A stretch of DNA of 40,475 bases from an uncultured Oscillospiraceae bacterium (GTDB taxonomy: Bacteria; Bacillota; Clostridia; Oscillospirales; Acutalibacteraceae): the NCBI GenBank assembly GCA_949283785.1, contig CASDTR010000046.1, forward strand, positions 1-40,475, written 5' to 3'. This document shows, piece by piece, positions 8,174 to 16,589 of this stretch. The notes beneath the pieces were generated by a model. That model had not been told where the DNA came from, searched no databases, and saw nothing but the letters and a program-made list of their open reading frames with translations. Each line of letters begins with the position of its first letter. The first letter of the stretch is position 1. Both the position numbers and the translations under genes were made by a program.

Positions 8174-9673
8174 ATGAAAAGACGAAACGATATGAACGAA
8201 TTTGACACACGCAATCTCAGAAATCCTTCCCCTTATTCAAAAATTCTGGCGGAGGAAAATAAAAACAAGAGAGCCAACGCTTTAATGAGAAAAAAGAAGA
8301 GGCTTTCAACCACTAAGGGAAATAATTACGCCGACTCCACTGTCCATTTGTTTTATAAAAACAAAGGCGTGGCTGTTTCTGCCATAGCGCTTTTTATCCT
8401 TCCCGTTTTGTTTTTGGGATTATACAGCGCCATGGATACCGACGCAACAGTTTCGGAGACGGAGAAGAGAAATTTAAAGACGAAACCCGAATTCAGCTTT
8501 CAGGCTTTGTTCAGCGGAACCTATACTAAAGATTTTGAGGAATATTATTCAGACACATTTCCGTTCCGTGACTTTTTCCTTAATATAAATAAAAAAATAA
8601 CTACGCCTTTTACTCAAAATCATACGGGAGACGGTATCTCTATTGTCCAGAAGCCGAACGGAAGCGATCAGCTCGGCGGCGAGGCGGATATTTTGATCCC
8701 GACCGACGAAAACACTACGGAACCGACCACTCAGGAGAAAGAGGCAGAGACGAAGCCCAAGGACAACGCGGAAAATCATGAGTATCAGCAGAGCGGATAT
8801 ATTATCCTCGACCATACGAGGAAAGCTGCCATGGAGCTCTATACTGCAGACTCGCGCATGAAGGACTATTCGGCGGTCATCAATACCTTTGCAAAAAAGG
8901 TGCCCGATTCACAGGTGTATGTTTTGCTCGCCCCCACTTCGCTTGAATTTTACAGTGCTGAAAAGTATCACACAGGAAACAAATCAGAGGCGAAGGGCAT
9001 CTCTATGGCTTATGACGCTCTGAACAGCAATATTAAAACGGTAGATGCCTACAGTAAAATACAGCCCCATACGGATGAGTATATTTACTTCCGTACAGAC
9101 CATCACTGGACAGCAAGGGGAGCCTATTACGGATATACAGCCTTTGCCGAAACGGCGGGATTGACGCCTAAGCCTTTATCCAGCTATCAGAGCGGAAAGA
9201 TCGAGGGCTTTGTGGGAAGCTATTACGGATATACCCAGAGCGAAATGCTTAAGGAAAATCCCGATTATGTAGAATACTTCCTGCCACAGACTCAGGCGAC
9301 GGGTGTTTATTCCTATGATGCTGCAATGACAAATCAGATACCCCTTGCCATTGTAAGAACCCAGGTGGAAAACTCAAATAAATATCTTGCCTTTATTCAG
9401 GGCGATACACCTGTTGCGAAGATAACCACAGGAAATAAAAACGGCAAAAAGATCATGGTTGTCAAGGAATCCTACGGCAATGCCTTTGTTCCTTTCCTCA
9501 TTGAGAATTACGAGGAGATATATGTGACTGATCCGAGAAAGATCGACATGGATCTTCCTTCATTTGTAAAACAGCACGGAATTCAGGATGTTCTGATGAT
9601 AAACTATGTTTTTGCTCCCTATAACTCCGGATATATGGATTCTCTTAAAAAGATGGTAGGATATAATGGCTGA
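8174..9673 (+). CDS. DHHW-family protein, partner of the MBOAT acyltransferase
   Basis: A 499-residue protein with a cytoplasmic N-terminal tail of about 55 residues, one membrane helix at about 58-78, and a large outside domain containing the DHHW motif at 309-312 (YFRTDHHWTARGAYYGY). DHHW and AlgX/AlgJ-type proteins form SGNH-like folds that accept or transfer the acyl group delivered by an AlgI-type MBOAT. A Thr/Glu-rich stretch near residues 176-200 looks like a flexible linker. It starts behind GGGAGG and overlaps the tcdA start by 8 bp. Confidence 0.92.
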   Translation: MKRRNDMNEFDTRNLRNPSPYSKILAEENKNKRANALMRKKKRLSTTKGNNYADSTVHLFYKNKGVAVSAIALFILPVLFLGLYSAMDTDATVSETEKRNLKTKPEFSFQALFSGTYTKDFEEYYSDTFPFRDFFLNINKKITTPFTQNHTGDGISIVQKPNGSDQLGGEADILIPTDENTTEPTTQEKEAETKPKDNAENHEYQQSGYIILDHTRKAAMELYTADSRMKDYSAVINTFAKKVPDSQVYVLLAPTSLEFYSAEKYHTGNKSEAKGISMAYDALNSNIKTVDAYSKIQPHTDEYIYFRTDHHWTARGAYYGYTAFAETAGLTPKPLSSYQSGKIEGFVGSYYGYTQSEMLKENPDYVEYFLPQTQATGVYSYDAAMTNQIPLAIVRTQVENSNKYLAFIQGDTPVAKITTGNKNGKKIMVVKESYGNAFVPFLIENYEEIYVTDPRKIDMDLPSFVKQHGIQDVLMINYVFAPYNSGYMDSLKKMVGYNG

Positions 9674-10376
9674 TAATGGTTTTTTAAAGGAAGAGTTCTC
9701 GAGGGAAATCTCCCTGATAGGAGAAGAAAAATTCAAAAAGCTTAAGGACAGTACCGTGATAATTTTCGGTCTCGGCGGCGTAGGTTCATATGCCGCCGAG
9801 GCTTTGGCGAGGGCGGGGATAGGAAAGCTGATTCTGATAGACAGCGATGAAGTAGATATCACAAATATCAACCGCCAGCTTTATGCCCTTCACTCAACTG
9901 TGGGGAAGAAAAAAGTCCAGGTGGCAGCAGAACGCATCAGGGACATCAATCCAGACTGTGAAACAAAGGAGATTGCCGCTTTTTATAATGCAGGCGACGG
10001 TGAAAAGTATTTTTCCTCCTCCTGTACATATGTGGTTGATGCGATAGATACGGTGAGCGCTAAAATAGATATCGCCGCAGAGTGTCAGGAAAGGAATATT
10101 CCTCTGATTTCCTGTATGGGAACGGGCAATAAGCTGCACCCCGAGCTTTTTGAAGTGTCGGATATTTATAAAACCAGCGTCTGCCCTCTTTGCAGGGTAA
10201 TGCGAAGAGAATTAAAGAGCAGGGGAGTCAAAAGGCTCAAGGTAGTCTATTCTAAGGAACAGCCATTTTCTGATTCGGGAATTTCCCGTGTTCCATCAAG
10301 CATATCTTTCACTCCGCCTGCTGCGGGACTGCTGCTGGCTGCGGAAGTTGTGAAGGATATTTGCGGTATCGAATAA
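9666..10376 (+). CDS. tcdA: tRNA threonylcarbamoyladenosine dehydratase (TcdA/CsdL family)
   Basis: A 236-residue E1-like ThiF/MoeB-family enzyme. It has an N-terminal Rossmann nucleotide site GLGGVGSYAAEALARAGIG (residues 35 on), the LIDSDEVDITNINRQ acidic segment, a CPLC motif at 173-176, and the C-terminal SFTPPAAGLLLA typical of TcdA. The enzyme uses ATP to cyclise t6A37 to ct6A37 in ANN-reading tRNAs. It overlaps the DHHW gene by 8 bp, so is translationally coupled to it, though the functions appear unrelated. Followed by a clear terminator. Confidence 0.93.
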   Translation: MADNGFLKEEFSREISLIGEEKFKKLKDSTVIIFGLGGVGSYAAEALARAGIGKLILIDSDEVDITNINRQLYALHSTVGKKKVQVAAERIRDINPDCETKEIAAFYNAGDGEKYFSSSCTYVVDAIDTVSAKIDIAAECQERNIPLISCMGTGNKLHPELFEVSDIYKTSVCPLCRVMRRELKSRGVKRLKVVYSKEQPFSDSGISRVPSSISFTPPAAGLLLAAEVVKDICGIE

Positions 10377-10393
10377 TTATTTATCATATTTAG

Positions 10394-10422
10394 GCGGTTG
10401 TAAAAAAAAGCAACCGCTTTTT
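10394..10422 (+). terminator. Terminator after tcdA
   Basis: Stem GCGGTTG / CAACCGC with a 10-nt A-rich loop, followed by TTTTTGTTTATTTTTT. Confidence 0.85.
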
Positions 10423-10446
10423 GTTTATTTTTTCTCAGGTTGTCTG

Positions 10447-10475
10447 ATGAAAACGTTATTTAAATGTGATATAAT
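10447..10475 (+). promoter_or_regulatory. Promoter of the alpha-mannosidase gene
   Basis: Perfect TATAAT at 10470-10475. At 17 bp upstream is ATGAAA (10447-10452), a partial -35 match, so an activator is possible. Start expected near 10482. Confidence 0.5.
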
Positions 10476-10484
10476 TCTTATAAT

Positions 10485-10522
10485 TGATTTTATCAGCTAA
10501 AAAATATTTCGGTATAAAATCA
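10485..10522. repeat. Inverted repeat in the alpha-mannosidase leader
   Basis: TGATTTTAT and ATAAAATCA form a perfect 9-bp inverted repeat separated by 20 nt. It begins at the expected mRNA 5' end and stops 3 bp before TAGGAGG. It could be an operator for a sugar-responsive regulator or a 5' stabilising hairpin; no regulator gene is adjacent. Confidence 0.45.
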
Positions 10523-10538
10523 GTTAGGAGGCGTAAAA

Positions 10539-13500
10539 ATGCAGAAACCAAAAATTTATACGGTGGGTACCGCTCACCTTGACACCACTTGGTGTTGGAA
10601 TTTTGAAACAACCCTCAGGGAGTACATCCCGAAAACACTCAAGGATAACTTTGCTCTTTTTGAGAAATATCCCGAGTATCAGTTCAATTTCGAGGGCAGC
10701 TACCGCTACGAGCTTATGGCTGAATATTATCCGGAGCTTTTTGAAAAGCTTAAGGATTATGTGGCGCAGGGCAGATGGAATGTCTGCGGAAGCTCTTATG
10801 AAAACGGAGACGTAAATGTTCCTTCTCCTGAGGCTCTTTTCAGAAATATTCTTTACGGAAATGATTATTTCCGCAAAACCTTCGGTAAGGAGAGCAAGGA
10901 TATCTATCTTCCCGACTGTTTCGGATTCGGCTGGGCTCTTCCTTCAATAGCTCACCATGCAAACCTTATGGGCTTTTCCACCCAGAAGCTTCCCTGGAGC
11001 TCCGCTTTCGGCATTCCCTTTGATTTGGGTAAATGGCAGGGCGTTGACGGCAATTCCATCTATGCTTCTCTTGACGCACGCAGCTACTGCTCCGTACTCA
11101 GCGAAGTAAAAAAGAACAAAGGCGTTCTGGAAAAGCTTCCGAAAAACATTACCGATTATGACCTTCCCTATACATATATTTACCACGGCGTAGGCGACAG
11201 AGGCGGCGCTCCCAAGGAGGAGTCCGTGGCGACTGTCTGCAGGGAGATAAGAGAAAACGCCTCCAGTGAGTGGGACGTATTGAGCGCTCCCGCCGACCAG
11301 GTGTTTAAGGATATGGATGCCGAGCTTACCGACGAGCAGAAGAGCAAGCTCCCCGTTTGGAAGACAGAGCTCGTTTCCCAGAACCACGGCGTAGGCTCCT
11401 ATACTTCGAGAACTGCCGGCAAGCGTTTCAACAGACGTGCCGAGCAGCTTGCGGATGCTGCTGAGAGAAGCGCCAGCGCCGCTGTCTGGATGAACGGATA
11501 TACCTATCCCCAGGAGAAGCTTGAAAAGGCATGGAAGAGAGTTATTTCTCACCAGTTCCATGACGATATAACTGGTACATCGCTTATGGAGTGCTATAAG
11601 CGCAACTGGAACGACTATGTGCTTTCTCTCAACGAGCTTTCGGAGGAGTACAGAAGCGCCGCCGGAGAGGTTGCGTCACGTCTTGATACCTCTTTCGTAA
11701 AGGGAAAAGCCGTTGTAGTCAACAATCCCGTTCAGGGTGACAGAAAGGATACTGTGGTTGCCGAGCTTTCTTTTGAGAGCAGCCCCGTATTTATAGCTGT
11801 TTATGACGAAAAGGGAAATGAAGTTCCCTCTCAGATCATTTACAGAAAAGGCAAAATGTACAGAATCGCTTTCGTAGCGGAAGTACCCTCTGTGGGCTAT
11901 CGCGTATATGATGTCCGTGAGAGCACAAAGGCGTGCGGCATTTTCACAGGTCTTCGCATCAACGAAAGAAGACTCGAAAACGATAAATATGTTGTCGCTC
12001 TTAACGATAACGGCGATGTATGCAGCATCCTTGACAAGAAGCTCAATAAACAGCTTCTCGAAGAGCCCATTGAGATGCGCATTTTCAACTACAACGGAAG
12101 CGGCGTCTATCCCGCATGGGAGCTCTGCTACGACGAGGTAATGGCAAAGCATACGGCTGTGCCGAAGCTTCAGAGCATCAGAATTAAGGAAGACGGTCCC
12201 GCAAGAGTTGCCGTTGAAACGGTAAAGCGTTACGGAGAATCAGTTTTCCGTCAGGTTGTATCCCTTTCCGCCAACGGAGAAAGCGTTGATTTCTTCAACG
12301 AGATCGACTGGCGCAGCCTGAGAAAGCTCCTTAAGACCAACTTTACATTTACTGCCGAAAATTACAAGGCAAAATACGACTTGGGACTCGGATATATAAG
12401 CAGAAACAATAACACAAGGAAGCTCTACGAGGTTCCCGCTCAGATGTGGGCCGACATCACCGATATCGGCGGCGAGTACGGTGTTTCCGTATTCAGCGAT
12501 TCACGTTACGGCTGGGATAAGCCCGAGAGCAATACCCTGCGTCTGACAGGTATCCATACTCCTCGTTCCGCATACCTTAAAGACAGCTCACAGAATACCC
12601 TTGACCTTGGTCTTAACCGCTACGGCTTTGCCGTTTACTCACATGAAGGTGAGAGCGTTCTCGGAACTCAGATAAACGCCGCATACTTTAACCAGCCGAT
12701 GAATACCTTTGAAACCGACGTCCATGCAGGCGTATACGGAACAAGCTATTCATTTGCTCAGATTAAAGGCGCTGCCGCTATCCGCTGCATCAAGAAGGCC
12801 CAGAACTCCGACGAAGTGATTGTCAGAGTTAATGAGCTTGAAGGCAAGAACCAGGCCGCAGTCGAGCTTTCCGTTGCCGACGGCATCAGGCTTGCCAAAG
12901 CTGTTTATGCGAGCGAAGAGGTAATCGAATCCGTTAAGGTGACGGGAGGCAAGCTCAAGTTCGACCTCAAGCCCTTTGAAGTAAAGACCTTTGCCCTTAC
13001 ACTCAAGAAGGCAAAGAAGGCTGCCGCACCTGTTGCTCAGAAGCCTTTGGAGCTCAAATACAATGCCTGCGTAACTCTCGAGAATAACAATTTCATTCTC
13101 GGAGGACTTCCCAGCAAAGAGGCACTTCCTGCGGAAATGTTCCCCGAGACAGTAGAGTGCGGCGGAATTGAGTTTAAATTCGGTCCCGCTGACGGTAAAA
13201 ATGCCCTTATTCCCGACGGCAGCACTGTCGCGATACCCGAAGGAGCCAAGAAGCTTCACTTTATCGCCGCTTCCTTTGACGGAGATAAGGCCTATTCCGT
13301 AAAAGTCGGTGACAAGGACTATACCTTTACTGTTTCCGATGCGGCCGAGGCCGTCGGCGCATGGGATATGTATGCTCTCGGCGAGACGGGATACATTAAA
13401 AACGCCGTTCTTGCCTGGAATGTCACTCATACACATTCGACTCAGGGCGATGAGTACGGCAAGAATCTTTATTTCTTCAAATATACTCTTGTTCTTCCCG

Positions 13501-13757
13501 AAAATGCAGACAGCGTATGCTTTACTCCCGACAGCAATATTGTCATTTTGGCTGCCAGCATAACGGAAGACAAAGGATTCTGCAAAACTGCTTCAAAGCA
13601 TTACGACACTCTGTCAAAGAGAAATTGTACCTATAAGTATCCCTTCTATGAGAAGCTTATCGGTGACGCCATTCCTCTTTGGAGCGCTGTGGACTTCATG
13701 AAATACGGTGATCCGGGCAGCCGTTCCGCAAACTTTGACAGCGAAATCGAATTTTAA
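10539..13757 (+). CDS. GH38 alpha-mannosidase, cytoplasmic type
   Basis: A 1072-residue glycoside hydrolase of family 38, cleaving alpha-mannosides. The zinc site is visible: TAHLDTTW with His13 and Asp15, LPDCFGFG with Asp126 (nucleophile and ligand by family knowledge), and SHQFHDDITGTS with His341. Downstream are the GH38 middle domain and long beta-rich C-terminal regions. There is no signal peptide, so it likely acts on imported mannose-containing oligosaccharides. Start ATG behind TTAGGAGG at ideal spacing. It is a single-gene transcript with its own promoter and terminator and no transporter next to it. Linkage specificity is not readable from sequence. Confidence 0.95.
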   Translation: MQKPKIYTVGTAHLDTTWCWNFETTLREYIPKTLKDNFALFEKYPEYQFNFEGSYRYELMAEYYPELFEKLKDYVAQGRWNVCGSSYENGDVNVPSPEALFRNILYGNDYFRKTFGKESKDIYLPDCFGFGWALPSIAHHANLMGFSTQKLPWSSAFGIPFDLGKWQGVDGNSIYASLDARSYCSVLSEVKKNKGVLEKLPKNITDYDLPYTYIYHGVGDRGGAPKEESVATVCREIRENASSEWDVLSAPADQVFKDMDAELTDEQKSKLPVWKTELVSQNHGVGSYTSRTAGKRFNRRAEQLADAAERSASAAVWMNGYTYPQEKLEKAWKRVISHQFHDDITGTSLMECYKRNWNDYVLSLNELSEEYRSAAGEVASRLDTSFVKGKAVVVNNPVQGDRKDTVVAELSFESSPVFIAVYDEKGNEVPSQIIYRKGKMYRIAFVAEVPSVGYRVYDVRESTKACGIFTGLRINERRLENDKYVVALNDNGDVCSILDKKLNKQLLEEPIEMRIFNYNGSGVYPAWELCYDEVMAKHTAVPKLQSIRIKEDGPARVAVETVKRYGESVFRQVVSLSANGESVDFFNEIDWRSLRKLLKTNFTFTAENYKAKYDLGLGYISRNNNTRKLYEVPAQMWADITDIGGEYGVSVFSDSRYGWDKPESNTLRLTGIHTPRSAYLKDSSQNTLDLGLNRYGFAVYSHEGESVLGTQINAAYFNQPMNTFETDVHAGVYGTSYSFAQIKGAAAIRCIKKAQNSDEVIVRVNELEGKNQAAVELSVADGIRLAKAVYASEEVIESVKVTGGKLKFDLKPFEVKTFALTLKKAKKAAAPVAQKPLELKYNACVTLENNNFILGGLPSKEALPAEMFPETVECGGIEFKFGPADGKNALIPDGSTVAIPEGAKKLHFIAASFDGDKAYSVKVGDKDYTFTVSDAAEAVGAWDMYALGETGYIKNAVLAWNVTHTHSTQGDEYGKNLYFFKYTLVLPENADSVCFTPDSNIVILAASITEDKGFCKTASKHYDTLSKRNCTYKYPFYEKLIGDAIPLWSAVDFMKYGDPGSRSANFDSEIEF

Positions 13758-13765
13758 ATAACTGA

Positions 13766-13799
13766 AAAAGACGGCGCAGAATTTACTGTGCCGTCTTTT
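13766..13799 (+). terminator. Terminator after the alpha-mannosidase gene
   Basis: AAAAGACGGCGCAG pairs with CTGTGCCGTCTTTT around a 6-nt loop, with one G-U wobble. The T-run is short. Confidence 0.75.
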
Positions 13800-13816
13800 A
13801 AACAACGGGTGATAAT

Positions 13817-14506
13817 ATGTTTGTTTCTGTGATTATAGCTGCGGCGGGAAATTCCACCAGATACGGTACCGGCAAAAGCAAGCAGTTCCTTCTCCTTGAG
13901 GGTATACCTGTTTTGATTAAAAGCATTCAGGCGTTTGAAGAAATAGACTATGTCAGGGAAATCATCATAACTGCAAGAAAACAGGATTTTGATATCATAA
14001 AGGCTTTTTTAAAGGAATACGATATCAGGAAAGTAAAGGATATTGTCGAAGGCGGAGCCACCCGTCAGGACAGTATCGCCGCAGCCGTGGGGAAAATAAG
14101 CGATGAGGCGATGCTTATTGCCGTACATGACGGCGCAAGGCCTCTGGTAAGCCGAAAATCAATAGACGCGACGCTGGAAAAGGCCTCGCAGTGCGGCGCC
14201 GCCGCCTGTGCCGTACCGGTCAAGGATACAATAAAAATCATTGACTCTTCGGGAAAGATAGTTTCAACTCCCGAAAGAGCTTCTCTTCGCGCAGTGCAGA
14301 CCCCTCAGATATTCAGCTTCCCTCTGTACAGGGAGGCCATGGCCAAGGCCGTTTCCGAGGGACGGCAGTACACTGATGACTGCCAGCTTATTGAAAGCAC
14401 GGGACATCCCGTATATCTTACGGAAGGGGATTATGAAAACATAAAGATCACCACTCCGGATGATTTGCTGGTGGCAGAGAAGTTTTTGTCTGAAAGGAGA
14501 AAATAA
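13817..14506 (+). CDS. ispD: 2-C-methyl-D-erythritol 4-phosphate cytidylyltransferase
   Basis: A 229-residue MEP-pathway enzyme that joins CTP and methylerythritol phosphate in isoprenoid precursor synthesis. It shows the N-terminal nucleotide site [13 protein letters not shown] with [12 protein letters not shown], then [30 protein letters not shown] and [10 protein letters not shown], all IspD hallmarks. ATG 13817 follows GGGTGAT. It shares one base with the ispF start (TAATG), so the two enzymes of the same pathway are coupled. No promoter is obvious in the short gap after the mannosidase terminator. Confidence 0.97.
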   Translation: MFVSVIIAAAGNSTRYGTGKSKQFLLLEGIPVLIKSIQAFEEIDYVREIIITARKQDFDIIKAFLKEYDIRKVKDIVEGGATRQDSIAAAVGKISDEAMLIAVHDGARPLVSRKSIDATLEKASQCGAAACAVPVKDTIKIIDSSGKIVSTPERASLRAVQTPQIFSFPLYREAMAKAVSEGRQYTDDCQLIESTGHPVYLTEGDYENIKITTPDDLLVAEKFLSERRK

Positions 14507-14988
14507 TGAGTTTCAGAATTGGACACGGCTATGACGTACACAGGCTTACGCAGGGCAGAGACCTGATAATAGGCGGCGTAAAGATAGAATATGAAAAGGG
14601 CTTGCTGGGACATTCCGACGCCGACGTTTTGCTCCATGCAATATCAGACGCCGTTTTGGGCGCCGCCGCCATGGGCGACATCGGCAAGCTTTTTCCCGAT
14701 ACCGACGAGAAATTTAAAGGCGCCGACAGCCTTCTGCTTTTGAAGGAGGTAGTGAAAAAGACGGCGGAAAAGGGTTATAAGGTTTCAAATATAGACGCGA
14801 CCATTATAGCTCAGGCTCCGAAAATGAGCAGCCACATAGAAAAAATGCGCAAAAACATCGCCGAGGCATGCGGCATTGACATTGATTCGGTAAGCGTAAA
14901 AGCTACCACAGAAGAAAAGCTCGGTTTTACGGGTTCGGGCGAGGGAATAAGTGCTCACAGCGTATGCCTTATTGAAAAATCAAGCTGA
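14506..14988 (+). CDS. ispF: 2-C-methyl-D-erythritol 2,4-cyclodiphosphate synthase
   Basis: A 160-residue MEP-pathway enzyme, normally a trimer, converting CDP-methylerythritol phosphate to the cyclic diphosphate. It has the metal motif GHGYDVH (Asp10, His12), [21 protein letters not shown] and the C-terminal [17 protein letters not shown]. Length is typical of the family. The ispDF pair is separate here rather than fused. Confidence 0.97.
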   Translation: MSFRIGHGYDVHRLTQGRDLIIGGVKIEYEKGLLGHSDADVLLHAISDAVLGAAAMGDIGKLFPDTDEKFKGADSLLLLKEVVKKTAEKGYKVSNIDATIIAQAPKMSSHIEKMRKNIAEACGIDIDSVSVKATTEEKLGFTGSGEGISAHSVCLIEKSS

Positions 14989-15094
14989 AACTTTCCGTTT
15001 CTGATCAGGATACCTTTGTTCAGATTCTCTCAACGGCTGAGGACTTTTTCTCAGTACAATTAAATATTCTCCGCATATTATATAGTGCGGGTGT

Positions 15095-15128
15095 AAAGAC
15101 CTGTTTTTAAGACAGGTCTTTTATTTTT
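15095..15128 (+). terminator. Terminator between ispF and the DUF3343 gene
   Basis: AAAGACCTGT pairs perfectly with ACAGGTCTTT around TTTTAAG, followed by a T-rich run. It starts about 106 bp after ispF. A weak TATTAT (15076-15081) upstream leaves open that it lies in the leader of the next gene. Confidence 0.85.
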
Positions 15129-15154
15129 ACCGATAAAGAAGAGAGGTGTAAGAA

Positions 15155-15373
15155 ATGGAAAAATGGTATATAAAAGTCAACTCAATAACTACGGCTCTGC
15201 GCGCTAAAGAGCTGCTTATTTATAACGGATACCGTGTTTCAATGAAGCGGGCCGAAAAAGCTTTATCCGAGGACGGATGCGGTTATCTGCTCATATCCAC
15301 AGGGGACATGCAGAAAGCGGAAAAGCTTCTCGGCAATTCAGGAATAAAGCTTACGGGGAGCGGAAAAGCATGA
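15155..15373 (+). CDS. DUF3343 small protein (putative Se/S carrier-like)
   Basis: A 72-residue protein with the DUF3343 pattern: an N-terminal beta strand (WYIKVNSITTALRAKELL), a middle GCGYLLIS with one Cys, and a short C-terminal helix. The family is annotated as Se/S carrier-like because it commonly sits beside cysteine desulfurases or selenium genes; biochemical proof is lacking as far as I know. Here the ATGA overlap with the desulfurase start makes the two genes a coupled pair, in line with a role as sulfur acceptor (inference). Confidence 0.8.
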   Translation: MEKWYIKVNSITTALRAKELLIYNGYRVSMKRAEKALSEDGCGYLLISTGDMQKAEKLLGNSGIKLTGSGKA

Positions 15374-16527
15374 TATATCTCGATAACGCCGCCACGACCT
15401 TTCCAAAACCTGCCGCCGTTCAGCGGGCAGTTTCGCAGGCGATAAAAAAATACGGTGCCAACCCGGGAAGAGGAGGCCATGAGCTGTCATTGAGGACCTC
15501 TGAGCAGGTTTTCGTCTGCCGAAAAAAGGCGGCGGAATTTTTCGGGGCATCCTCGCCCGACAAAATAGTTTTCACTCAAAACTGCACCATGTCCCTTAAC
15601 TATGTGCTCAAAGGAATTTTAAGGCCGGGAGATCATGTTGTGGTTTCTGATATGGAGCATAACGCCGTTATGCGTCCCGTTTTCTCGTTGTCGGAAAAGG
15701 GGATTATTTCTTACGGCATGGCCGAAACCTTTCCCGGGGACTTCGATAAAACGGCTGCGGCATTTAAAAAATGCATCCGTCCCGAGACGAAAGCAATAAT
15801 TTGCATACACGCCTCAAATGTTTTCGGAACAGTTCTGCCCATTGCCGATATAGGGAAAACTGCCCATGAAAATGGCCTGCTTTTTGTTGTGGATGCAGCT
15901 CAGAGCGCGGGAGTCCTGCCGATTAAAGTTGATGAAATGAATATAGATTACCTTTGCCTGCCGTGCCATAAAGCTTTGTACGGACCTATGGGTACAGGTA
16001 TGATAGTTTTCGGAAAAGATGCGCCTTTACCCGAAACTATTATTGAGGGCGGTACGGGAAGCGATTCCGTAAATTATAATCAACCCTCCTTTCTTCCCGA
16101 CAGATTTGAAAGCGGGACTATCAATGTTCCCGGGATATCAGGAGTCGGCGCAGGCATCGACTTTGTAAGCGAAAAAGGGCTCGAAAGAATACACCGCTAT
16201 GAGATGAATATTATAAAAATGATGTACGGTGAGCTTAAAAAAAGAAACGGCATCCTTCTTTATACAGCAGAACCTGAGGATGGGTTTGCAGTTCCCCTTT
16301 TGTCCTTTAATTTTGAAGGTTTGTCCAGTGAAGCAGCTGCGGAAAAGCTTAACGGTTTCGGTATCTGTACAAGGGCGGGACTTCACTGTGCGCCGTCGGC
16401 CCATAAAAAATTCCGTACCTTGAATATCGGCACTGTCAGAGTATGTCCGTCTGTTTTTACAAATCATAATGATGCGATTTTTTTATTAAAATGCATAGAG
16501 AAAATTGCAAAGGGTAAACAAATATGA
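15370..16527 (+). CDS. Cysteine desulfurase family (class V aminotransferase)
   Basis: A 385-residue PLP enzyme. The N-terminus is MIYLDNAATTFPKP. The PLP Lys is in CHKALYGP (Lys201), and the catalytic loop Cys is in RAGLHCAPSAH (Cys340), as in group II (SufS/CsdA-like) desulfurases, which remove sulfur from cysteine. The frame is open further upstream to 15277, but the ATG at 15370 overlaps the DUF3343 stop (ATGA) and fits the family N-terminus. No iron-sulfur scaffold gene is adjacent, so it may serve another sulfur or selenium pathway through DUF3343. Confidence 0.93.
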   Translation: MIYLDNAATTFPKPAAVQRAVSQAIKKYGANPGRGGHELSLRTSEQVFVCRKKAAEFFGASSPDKIVFTQNCTMSLNYVLKGILRPGDHVVVSDMEHNAVMRPVFSLSEKGIISYGMAETFPGDFDKTAAAFKKCIRPETKAIICIHASNVFGTVLPIADIGKTAHENGLLFVVDAAQSAGVLPIKVDEMNIDYLCLPCHKALYGPMGTGMIVFGKDAPLPETIIEGGTGSDSVNYNQPSFLPDRFESGTINVPGISGVGAGIDFVSEKGLERIHRYEMNIIKMMYGELKKRNGILLYTAEPEDGFAVPLLSFNFEGLSSEAAAEKLNGFGICTRAGLHCAPSAHKKFRTLNIGTVRVCPSVFTNHNDAIFLLKCIEKIAKGKQI

Positions 16528-16533
16528 TAAAAT
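16505..16533 (+). promoter_or_regulatory. Promoter of the cdaA operon
   Basis: TTGCAA (16505-16510), 17-bp spacer, TAAAAT (16528-16533). It overlaps the end of the desulfurase gene. Start near 16540. Confidence 0.55.
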
Positions 16534-16589
16534 AAACAAAATAGAAGTAAAGTGAAATCTTATGGGTGTTAACATGTAAGGGTGATAAA

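Noticed and set aside
10944-11561. Minus-strand frame of 205 codons inside the alpha-mannosidase gene
   Set aside because: Antisense to conserved GH38 sequence with codon-bias-driven openness only.
12750-13436. Minus-strand frame of 228 codons inside the alpha-mannosidase gene
   Set aside because: Same reason: antisense shadow, no ribosome site or recognisable motif.
15053-15081. Promoter for the DUF3343 gene (AGTACA ... TATTAT)
   Set aside because: The -35 is poor and a terminator lies directly downstream; not strong enough to list as a feature.
14989-15094. Riboswitch or small RNA in the ispF-DUF3343 gap
   Set aside because: Only short 5-bp stems (CTGAG/CTCAG, CCGCA/TGCGG) were found and no match to a known riboswitch core.
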